A stretch of DNA of 64,000 bases from Chondrosia reniformis (Eukaryota; Porifera; Demospongiae; Chondrillida; Chondrillidae). This document shows, one piece after another, positions 36,601-46,300 of this stretch. Every line of letters begins with the position of its first letter. Positions within the stretch are counted from its first letter, which is position 1. Under the pieces are notes generated by a model. The model was not told where the DNA came from, made no database searches, and was given only the letters and a program-made list of their open reading frames with translations. A program made the position numbers and the translations under genes. The stretch covers positions 6,516,401 to 6,580,400 of the forward strand of contig OX359194.1 in NCBI GenBank assembly GCA_947172415.1, read 5' to 3'.

Positions 36601-37621
36601 CTTGTCCTGAATGTGTTGAGGTGTACAGAGATCGTGATTATCAGCTTACTCTGATATAAGAATTAATTAGTTGCAACACAGTCTATTTTAGTGTAAAATG
36701 AAAGCAATGAATGGAGCATTGCTCTGGCAATTGGAGCTCAGTGGTAGAGTACTGGTAGTCAAAACCAGCTGTCCTGGGTTTGAATCTTAGCATTTGCTTT
36801 GTTTTAGTTTTCCCTCTTTATTTTGTTTATCTATGGTTACTTGCGGTTTTATTATTAGTTATATCTGCATGTAATTTATAGCAAAGTGTAGGTTTTGGTA
36901 AATTTATTACTAATTACTGAAAGAGGTTCTTGGTTCAAATTTAACACACTTTACTATATATATGGTTTTAATAAATGCTATGAAATGAAACATCTTTTGC
37001 AACCTTTAACAACCTGGTAGCATTACGTTATGTTGATTTACTTGGATTGTACAGTTAAAGGACCTTCCTGGAGTACCAGAATTGAGAAAGACATACTTGG
37101 AACACTTTATGAGGTTGCTGCAAAGGAAGGCACTGGTTATGGCAGAGGTAATCAATCAGGTCATTCCTAGCAATCAGCCCACCACAATCAGGTAATAATA
37201 TACTGCTAAGTAGAGAAGCAGAATAATGAAACATTTTAAATGAAGTGATCCTCAAAGTGTTGGTTAGTGTGTATAGTGGATATACTGTGCGGTCTAGGCC
37301 ATTAGAGAGATGTGCTGTGAGTAACTTGCAAGCATGGAAATATGCTGTTGTTAAATGTATAGATTTTATTCCTAGCTATAATTAAGTTTCAGTATGCTGA
37401 AATGGACTACCCCACTTTATTCTTTATTTAGCGTGGATGCAGTGGAAACTTATTTAACACGCATGAAGCATGCTCTGTCTGTGGTAGCTGAAATTGATTT
37501 GAGAATCATTCACTCTTCTCTCGGAAGAAGTGATCCACTATTAATGTGCAAGTATTTGCCTATCCTCTATGCTACCGAGAAAAAATCAACCAGACTGGAC
37601 GCTGAATTTGGTGTATTGTAA
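33691..37621 (+). CDS. C9orf72: C9orf72-like DENN-domain protein
   Basis: Ten exons: 33691-34185, 34307-34450, 34941-35008, 35101-35173, 35491-35595, 35690-35803, 36257-36360, 36487-36553, 37055-37191, 37432-37621; 498 residues against 481 in human C9orf72. Matches I recall: the longin start (YFDVILLTTWDNVLGPKI, residues 24-41, against AYWDNILGPRV), VQKFFILPDKSVVVSSFL against VKFFVLSEKGVIIVSLIF, GRTLVIGKYKEDINQMICSL with a following STP, and a C-terminal IDLRIIHSSLG. Known role in vertebrates: complex with SMCR8 and WDR41, acting on small GTPases in autophagy, lysosome and endosome traffic. SMCR8 and folliculin are related folds, but the WDNILGP-type motif and length favour C9orf72. Confidence 0.82.
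34218..34300 (+). mobile_element. tRNA-derived SINE, truncated copy (family S1)
   Basis: In C9orf72 intron 1. Contains a B-box-like AGGTTCAATTCC and the family tail (TTTGATTATCGCTTTGATTA). It ends just before the exon 2 acceptor. Confidence 0.6.
34537..34666 (+). mobile_element. Small inverted-repeat element (MITE family M1), copy 1
   Basis: In C9orf72 intron 2. The ends are inverted repeats (TTGAGATGGTTCATCTTT against AAAGATGAATCATCTCAA, one mismatch). The core at 34570-34599 reads CTGAAGAAGACCCCCAGGG then TTGAAACGTCC. Copy 2 lies at 52077-52203 in reverse orientation. Confidence 0.75.
36725..36880 (+). mobile_element. tRNA-derived SINE (family S1), best preserved head
   Basis: In C9orf72 intron 8. 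Has an A-box-like GAGCTCAGTGGTAGAG and a B-box-like GGGTTTGAATCT in tRNA spacing, then the family tail (GGTTACTTGCGGTTTTATTA). The tRNA head has lost pairing elsewhere, so it is a SINE, not a tRNA gene. Confidence 0.7.
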
Positions 37622-37748
37622 CTAATTTTTGTATGTTTCTGGTAATACTGAATGTTACTGTAATTTTTAAGGTATTAGCGCATTGTATTTTTAATAAGCG
37701 CCCGTATGGGCGCTCTTCCTTTTAAGGAATTGGTACGCGCAAACCAAA

Positions 37749-37779
37749 TTTTCCCGCCTGATAAGAGTTATGTGATTGG
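37749..37779 (+). promoter_or_regulatory. E2F site and inverted CCAAT box of the RRM2 promoter
   Basis: TTTTCCCGCC (E2F consensus) lies at 37749-37758 and ATTGG (inverted CCAAT, NF-Y type) at 37775-37779, about 100-130 bp before the RRM2 start codon in the 259-bp gap behind the C9orf72-like gene. E2F and NF-Y control are established for RRM2 in mammals, which fits S-phase expression here. Confidence 0.6.
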
Positions 37780-37880
37780 CTGAAGGTTTTGAAATTCAGC
37801 GCCAGATTTTCCATAAAAAGGTAAATTCACCCAGAGCAGCAAAAAACCTTCATTAGAAAGCTAGATTGTGATTATTCGTC

Positions 37881-39351
37881 ATGCTTACGACTCAGAATTA
37901 TCAATCAACTGAAGTTGTCTCGCATAAGAAGACAGTGAGTTATGATAATTTATTTGAAATTTAACTGTCAACCCAGCCTTTGTCTCTTAAAGAAAAACGA
38001 AAATTTTACGGAAGAGAGTTTGAGATTAAAAGAACTTGAAAAAGAAGAACCTCTCCTTAAGGAAAACCCGAAGCGTTTTGTGGTCCTACCAATCCGTTAC
38101 CCCGACATCTGGCAGTTTTACAAGAAGGCGGAAGGTAAGGGTGCAAGTTATCATGAAGGTACCTAAGTCGATCTCTCCTTCCATATATCTAGCATCCTTC
38201 TGGACTGCGGAAGAGGTCGACCTTTCAAAAGACATACCAGATTGGGAATCTTTAAAGGAAGATGAAAGATACTTTATCAAGCACGTGTTGGCTTTCTTTG
38301 CAGCTAGCGATGGCATTGTGAATGAGAACCTGGTAAGTAATCAAGGAAAAGAAATCACAAAGCAAACGTTACTCGCACTCATCTTTATTCGGAAAAGGTT
38401 GAACGCTTCAGCTCCGAAATACAAGTGACTGAAGCCAGGTGCTTCTATGGTTTTCAAATAGCCATTGAAAACATTCACTCTGAAATGTACAGTCTGTTAA
38501 TTGATACCTATATACAAGATTCTGAAGAGAGGAGACAACTTTTTGATGCCATTGAGACAAGTAAGACTTATTAATCCTTAATTTATGATACTCTCCCCCA
38601 TGTCTACTTGACATCTAGTTCCATGTGTGAAGAGGAAGGCAGACTGGGCATTGAGGTGGATCGGTGCTGACAATGCAAGCTATGCTGAGAGAATTATTGC
38701 ATTTGCAGCTGTCGAGGGTATCTTCTTTTCTGGATCCTTTGCAGCTATATTTTGGCTTAAGAAAAGGCAAGATTTAGCTTCTGAAAGTAATCACTTTTCA
38801 TTATAACATATGTACCTTACTCATCTATAGGGGTCTAATGCCAGGGTTGACCTTCTCCAATGAATTGATTAGCCGCGATGAAGGACTGCATTGTGACTTT
38901 GCTTGCTTGATGTTTTCACACCTAAAGTATAAGCCATCAGATGAGAGGATCTATTCAATCATAACTGATGCTGTTAAGATTGAGCAAGAGTTTCTCTGTG
39001 AAGCCCTTCCCTGTGCTCTTATTGGAATGAACAACAAGCTCATGGCGCAATACATAGAATTTGTTGCAGATAGATTAATAGGAGCACTTGGTCTTGCAAA
39101 GGTAAGTCTATAAGCAGTATGTCAAGTAATTCCGTAATAGTTCCATGTTCTGTGCCATTCTGTCACTTCTGCTCTTCCTACCACTGAAACGTCTGTAGAT
39201 TTACAATGTGGAGAATCCATTTGATTTTATGGAAAATATATCTCTTGAAGGCAAGACAAATTTTTTTGAGAAACGTGTTGGTGAATACCAGAAATCTGGT
39301 GTGATGTCTACTAAGGAAGATCAAGTGTTCACTTTAGACGCTGACTTTTAG
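37881..39351 (+). CDS. RRM2: Ribonucleoside-diphosphate reductase small subunit (R2)
   Basis: Seven exons: 37881-37934, 37993-38134, 38193-38332, 38398-38560, 38619-38766, 38831-39101, 39199-39351; 356 residues. R2 supplies the di-iron tyrosyl radical for making deoxyribonucleotides. Iron ligands and radical site are all present by homology: Asp105 (SDGIVNEN), Glu136 and His139 with radical Tyr143 (ENIHSEMY), Glu199 (AVEGIFF), Glu233 and His236 (RDEGLHCD). The C-terminal FTLDADF binds the large subunit. Intron 5 (38767-38830) has a GC-AG boundary with the usual AG/GCAAG donor. The short N-terminus resembles p53R2 in length, but the conserved C-terminus is common to both R2 types. Confidence 0.96.
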
Positions 39352-39957
39352 TTACTTTTATTTTGAACCTATAAAGTCTTTATTGACACCATTTACATAT
39401 TATGTAGTGCATTTTGATTATGGTAATATGCATGACTATCTTAAAGGAATTTTCTGTCATTATAGTGGCTATTTGCTGATGAGGGTTAATAAAATTGGAG
39501 AAATTGGTTAGAATATTCTGAGATTGTTAATACTGTTACCAGACAATAACAAAGACAACTGTATAGCAGGGCCATGTACATCAAACTCAAAACAACTTGT
39601 GCATTTACAATCCTCTTACAGCTTTATGGCCATATATGGCAACACTTCATAAGTCTGACTGTACTGTATGTGTATATATGACTAGTCCAGATCATGGCCA
39701 GCTAGTGGAAATACTTGATTAATTATGCCTTATAATACTGGACAACTAATATTGTATTCTAGATGGCAGTGTTGCCATTGTAACACTTCATGAACTTGTT
39801 GTTCTTAAATAGTTGAGCAATTTTCTTCTAGTCAGACTAGAACCATGTTCTTGGAGTTGTCTACATCACTCCATGAATTGATAGTTTTTAAAAAGCCAGT
39901 GAGGACGGAGGGAAGAGGGGTAGGGTGGGGGGACACAGCCCTCCCCCACACTTAACT
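39352..39957. other. Spacer between RRM2 and the first thioredoxin gene
   Basis: No gene seen in this 600-bp stretch. The foldback element at 39958-40198 follows, and then 148 bp up to the thioredoxin start codon. Confidence 0.6.
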
Positions 39958-40198
39958 ACCGTCCTGCTTCCATTTTCGTATGACGTCATGGGCAGGACAG
40001 TGGTCTGGAAGATAACTCAACTAAATCGTTTTCAGCCCCACAAGACCATGGGGAAGTGATAACTGTTAATTACCCTTTGATCTTCGCCGCAATGCGTGAT
40101 AGTTTAGAATCAGGCTTTCTTCTATTTAATCGAGTTATCTTCCAGCTCCAGACCACTGTCCTGCCCATGACGTCATGCGAAAATGGAAGCAGGACGGT
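39958..40198. mobile_element. Foldback MITE with 61/67-bp inverted arms
   Basis: The left arm 39958-40018 and right arm 40132-40198 are inverted copies that differ by one base and a six-base indel, around a 113-bp loop. Each arm contains ATGACGTCAT. CTTAAC occurs on both outer sides (39951-39956, 40222-40227) and may relate to the insertion. The near-identity of the arms suggests a young element. The DNA transposon family is not recognised. Confidence 0.8.
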
Positions 40199-40346
40199 GG
40201 TCGGGCTACGTCAGACTACCACTTAACAGGTTATATATACCACGAGTATTTTGGGCGCATGTTCTAAGAGCCCGAGGCCCTAAAGTTCACATCCAGGTAC
40301 ACTAGGTTTCCGGTCAAGTTTTGCCTTCTCAGCTTCGTTTATCAAG

Positions 40347-43300
40347 ATGCCAAAATTCCTCGAGACAAAAGTGAGGCCGAAGTCTAGTAGTAAAGAGGAT
40401 ATAATAAATGTGTTGTTACTGATTTATCTGGCTTACTAGGCGGAGTTCGATGCAGGCCTCCAGGAAGCTGGTGACAAGTTAGTGGTAGTCGACTTCACCG
40501 CCTCGTGGTGCGGGCCCTGTCAAATGATTTCCCCCAAGTTTGAGGTAAAACGATAAATTACACTGTTATTATTTCGCCATCATTGTTGACGAATAAATTA
40601 TAAATACTTAACGATAATCTATTTAGAGGAATTTGAGATGATCGTTAGATAATAAGTAATAATCCAGACCTGTATCCGAGCCTGTATCCCGTTACTCCAC
40701 TAATAGATGGAATTTCCAGGTTATGTAGTTTGTATTTAGAATAGTGATATACTACATTGCACAATGTTGTAACCTTTACATTTAGTGATGTTATGCACAA
40801 CCAACTGACACGAGTTGACAGGGTCATGCCCATAAATCTGGTTATAACAGTCCATCCCACTACATATTTGATTAACTGTAATAACAGGATTTGCATATAT
40901 GTATAGGATCATAGACTAACCAACATACGGGATTGGAAACGCGTGACGTCACTATACTGATATTTATATGGTGACGTTGTACTTCCGTGTTGGAACTCCT
41001 GATCCATTGTGGTTTCTAAGTAACGAGTTTCCGTAGTTACATTCGCTATACTTTTAGGGCTATCGCCAGCTTATAACGTCGAATAACGAAGGGGTTTCCC
41101 CTCTAAGCAATGGCAGTGATAATCGGCTACACAATGGAAAACGGTTCGCCTATTGTTCTTTCGTATCGTACTAGATAAAGGTACAAAACGACAGACGCTT
41201 CGGCCAGCGGGTAAGTTTTGTACCAATATAAAAGCGATGAAAGACGTTTTTTTCATTCTAAACGGCTTTTAATAATTACGGCCTTCAGCTACGTTGCCTC
41301 CGACTATCCGTACGCCGATCGTGTTCATCAACCATTTACCAATTGAAGGTTTAAGCCAATGGGAAGAAAGAAGCGTCTATCACATAGGAAGAGTAAGGGA
41401 AAACAGTCAAAAGTGGCAAATGAATCGTCAGGCCCATCAACTGTTAGTCTAACAATGCCTTCAGTACCTCCTACTGACACACTGAGTGAGCAAGAACCAA
41501 GTCCATCAGCAGACAATAAAAGTTAGCTCCCAAACTTAAACTCATGCATGCACTAATTAATTATAAATAGGAGTCTACAGAGGCAGTCAACTGCACACAA
41601 TTATTTGCATGCCATGAGTCTATTAATAGTTAATCATACTATGATACACATTATATTTTTGACTTCTTTATGTAGCTGATTCCGATGTAGATGCCAGTAT
41701 GCAAATGGCAACCCCATTGAAGCCACTTGTTCCAACTTCTATTTCTCCGGGTTTTCATCCTGTCCCCAATTTGGATACCATTGCAGATGAAGTTCTTCAG
41801 CAGTTTCCAATGTGGAGAATTGGCATAAATCATAGCCTATATCGACTCCATGTACAAGAAAAGTTTACTGAACAGCAGCCTATCAGCATATCACATGTAA
41901 TAGCAACAGTAAATGGATCATGGAGACTGTGGATATGGGGTCATTTAATAAATAGGGATGGCATTCCAGATTTGCAGTTGCTTCCTGATACATTAGATGT
42001 AACTACTCTTCAGCGAATCCTAAGTTATTTGGAAACTGCACCTCTCTGTAAAGGCGTATGTGATGACCAACTACTGCAAATGGCTACACCAAAAAATGCA
42101 ATTGTTAAGTTAGTGGACAGATCAAAAGATACTCCTGTTTTGAGAGGTGAGAAATGTTCAATATTATTACGGGAGGGCATGGACTTATGTACTAATTGCA
42201 AATCACTACGACATCAAATGTTGATCACTGCAAAGAAGGAGAAGAGGAAATCAATCACCATTTACCAACCTCCAGCCAAGCATACCCCTAATGTGGCTTT
42301 GTCAAGTCCCCAAAAGTTAATGAAACTTGCTACTTTAGCGAGAGAGAAGGAAGTGGAAGCACGAAGGGTTAGGCAGTTGAAAGGGTATATTTCTAAGTTC
42401 AACAAATCTGATGCCATAGCCATTGATGAAGACCTAGATGTAGATTTGATAACAATTATGGAATCTGAAAAAGAAAAGGTACTAAATGCATTCCCAAAAG
42501 ATAGTTTCCAGCAATTATTTTGGCAACAACAAATGGAGGCCAGTACTGCTTCAGGTCCACAACAAAGGAGATGGCATCCACTGCTCATAAAGTGGTGCTT
42601 AAACTTGCGTATGATTTCTTCTGCAGCATACCATAATCTTAGAACATCTGGTATGATCATTTTGCCCTCAGAACGAACACTGCGAGACTACTCCAGTGTC
42701 ATAAAGAGTGGAGATGGCTTTAATATGGATGTTCTACAGCAGCTTTATGATGAAGCCAGGATGGAACAAGATGACATTCCTTGCCAAAGAAAGTTTGTGG
42801 GTATTGCCTTTGATGAAATCTACATTAAGTCTGATTTAGTGTATGACAAGAACACATCTCGTATAATTGGCTTTGTCAATCTTGGAGCAGTAGACCAACA
42901 ACTTATTACATTAGAGAAAGGAAGCACTCCAGCAATAGCTACACGTGTATTGACTGTTATGGTTAGGGGAATTTTTTTCAAGCTCAACTTTCCCTTGGCT
43001 AACTTCCCAACTTCTGGTGTAACATGTGTAAACCTCTTTGAAATACTCTGGCAAGCTGTTGAGCTTCTTGAGAGATCCGATTTTACTGTTGTGTTTCAGA
43101 CTGCTGATGGATCAAGCCCTAACCGCCGTTACTTCAATATGCATCAAGATCCATCAAATTTGCACCAACTGGTTCACAAAGCTATCAATCCATACAGTGC
43201 CATTAAGGGGAAGTTAGTTTTAAATTACTTCTTTTCTGATGCACCGCACTTACTGAAGACAGCTAGAAATAACTTAAGTAATTCAGGTAGTCACACCTTC

Positions 43301-46300
43301 AGCAGGCAATTGTGGAATGGCATGGCCATATCTTGGAAGCATCTTCTGCAACTAGAAGAAGCCTTGATGCATTGCTCTAAACAAAGTGCAGGCTTACATA
43401 TTGCATACAAGTTGAAAAGGGAGCATTTTCATCTTACATCATTCTCCAAGATGAGAGTTAGTCTAGCTGTGCAGATACTTAGCCGTTCAACATGTGAGGC
43501 ACTGCAGTTTTATGCAATTCCAGGCTCTGCTGGTACTCAGACTTTTCTCCTATTTATGGATCGATTTTTTGATATGTTGAATGTTAGAAGCAAGGACGAA
43601 TGGATTCACAAGAAAAAGGATGACTTGAAGCCATATACATCACCAAATGATAGTCGACTGACTTGGCTAGAAGATGCTTTTCTTGGTTACTTAGATGCTT
43701 GGAAAGTTGCCATATCAGAGCGAACTGGATATACCAAAGCAGAGAAAGCCTTAATGATGCTTAGCCATGAAACTCAAGTGGGGCTGAGAATGACAGTGCT
43801 TTCATTTGTTGCTGTTGTGAAGGAACGTTTGCAACATCCTGAATTACAAGGCCACTACCTACTTAGTGAAAGATTCAGTCAAGACCCCTTAGAGAATTTT
43901 TTTGGAAAAGTTAGACAGGCTGGAGGAAGAAATACAAACCCTAGTGTTATAAGAATGCAGGAGGCAACAGATTTGCTTAGATTACAAGCATCTGCTACTC
44001 TAGATGAAGTCAGGAGTGAATCTCGCTTAAAGAAACGCTTATTTCCGCAGCAACCTGGGGTGTCACAATCAGTGCCACTCCCAAAGAGACCTAAGAAAAC
44101 AAACTGAAACTTCATAATTGTTTTATACTTTTCAATACATTTTTCCTGTCACATGAATATACTTGAAATTGAAAAGTATAACTGACACTGTGTCATTGAA
44201 TAAAAATAAATTACAGTTACTGTAACATGTTTCAATAATTATTTTCTGGAACTTGTACTACTTAGAGAACTTAAATTAGCTCTGAGGGATGTTGCTTTAG
44301 ATGTTGTAATTTCCTTTTCTTTTTTAAATTGTTCCAAAATCATTTTGGTAAATGCATGCAGTCTAATGGTCAACCACAATTCAATGATATCCTTCAGTAA
44401 GGCCATTTTAGACTCTTCTCTTAGTGTACTTGCTAAACTCTCCCAGTGAGAGAGAACAGATTCACTTGAGCAAACAGATGATATTATCTCACTGTCTGCA
44501 ACAGTGCTGCCTACAACATGCCCCTTCATTGCAGTCCTCATTTCCATACATCTGAAGAACTGGTAGGATGCATCAGTGCATTCAAAGAGACCACCTCTGT
44601 TAATAGCCTTAATCCATTCACTAGTGTATGCCAAAAAACTGCTTTCTTCTCCCTGGACTGCCATATTAGACAGACAATTTACAATTGCAGCAGCTTCTTC
44701 CGTGTCTTTCTTCTTATACTTTTTTAACAATTTAAAGGGTACAAAACCTGCAGCGTATCTAAGTGCATTCTCCTGATCTGCCTGAATCACTGCTGATTCT
44801 TCTGTAGAAACTGCACCTTTGCTCCTTTTCTCTGATAGCCTTTTTGCCAATGAATCCTCAAAAATAAGCCTAGTTATGGTTTGAGGCCAAAGAGGGTCTG
44901 GAGGCTGCAAAGAGAGCTCACGATGGACTTTATGCCATAAATCGATAACAACTTTTAGTTGCAGCTGGTAAAAAGCCTTTGAGGACCTTTCTCGACATTG
45001 TTGCTCAGTAGCACATGATAATATTATACAGCGTTGCACAACTTCATAAAGATCGATCGAAAATTGTCTTACTATTTCTTCCTGTGCACTCGCTGCTTCT
45101 AAAAATCGCTTGATCTCGGTGTTTTGTGTCTTTCCTCTTTTCGAAAAGTTGTTTGAATGGATTCCGTTTTCAAGAGAAGTCACGAAGCTCAGAAACAAAC
45201 TATACGTATCGATTCGGTCGGCCATTTTCTAACACTTTCCCGTAACTAAGCAGAATTTCCGGTGTTCCAAGTTTCGATTTAATGACGTCACGCGTTTCCA
45301 ATCCCGTATGTTGGTTAGTCTATGATAGGATCACATGACTTAGAATACTGTAATCAACAAATAGCATTCACTGGCCATTTGCCCATAAATGGTGCTCACT
45401 CACCCTTGTGAAATTTATCTGAAAATGTGATCCAGCTGTTTATTACTTTTAAATTATCTATAAAGTGTTTGTTTACCTTAAAAGACCATTTCTCTGTCTC
45501 AGTGTGCATGGTTGATTGTGGCTGTCACTAATAGTTGAACATTTGGAAATGACTTTCTAATACCACTTACATCATAATAATATTATGTTCATTAGACTCC
45601 TCCAAAAGGGGACTCCCCTCATGCCAAGATTAGTCCATTGGTGGATATGTTGTAGTCACATTTACTTCTCCTCACTGTAGAAAATGGAAGAAGAATTTTC
45701 CGATTGCATCTTTTACAAGGTGGATGTGGACAAGAATGAAGTGAGCTCTTCTGTTCTACATTAATCGCATAATATACACATGCATCTATTATTTCATAGC
45801 AATATGTCTGTTACTACATAATGGTTCATTTTAGTATAGCCTTTGATACTGTAGTTTGTTTACCTTGCAACCTAATTCTATTGCAGTCTGCTTCATATAT
45901 ATTACACTAGTTATAAAATAATGAGTAATGAGTGTTATTTTGATTGGGAATGCCTTTATCAAAAGGCACCCTCAGAAGCTGGGTTTAACAGAATGTAAGA
46001 ATAATAAGCATTTTTAGCATATCATATGTATCCATGTAAGTAGGAGGTGTTACAGGATATTCCCTGAGTTGACGGCCTATTCTATAATTGAAAAACATTC
46101 TAGTTGACACTCGTAACACATGGGTGACACTCGTAACACATGGGTGATGCTTGTAACACATGGGTGATGCTCGTAACACATGGGTGATGCTCGTAACACA
46201 TGGGTGATGCTCGTAACACATGGGTGATGCTCGTAACACATGGGTGATGCTTGTAACACATGGGTGATGCTCGTAACACATGGGTGACGCTTGTAACACA

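Larger units (their letters stand above)
40911..45324. mobile_element. Complete P-superfamily DNA transposon with two genes
   Basis: 4414 bp inside thioredoxin A intron 2. Perfect 41-bp terminal inverted repeats (40911-40951 and 45283-45323) start ATAGACTAACCAACATACGG. An exact 8-bp direct repeat ATAGGATC flanks it (40903-40910 and 45325-45332). Eight-bp target duplication is the rule for P elements. The alternative reading is a 42-bp repeat starting CATAG with a 7-bp duplication. It carries a spliced transposase gene (+) and a second gene (-), converging with 131 bp between them. Both frames are intact and the repeats are perfect, so the insertion is recent and may be active. It is plainly later than the thioredoxin duplication. 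Confidence 0.92.

Noticed and set aside
36725-36800. Possible tRNA gene
   Set aside because: A and B boxes are present, but the acceptor and anticodon stems do not form, and the same head occurs with a common tail in other introns, so it is a SINE.
40911-41358. Missing THAP exon before the transposase
   Set aside because: I read all frames between the left terminal repeat and the start codon and found no C2CH pattern, so I did not annotate one.
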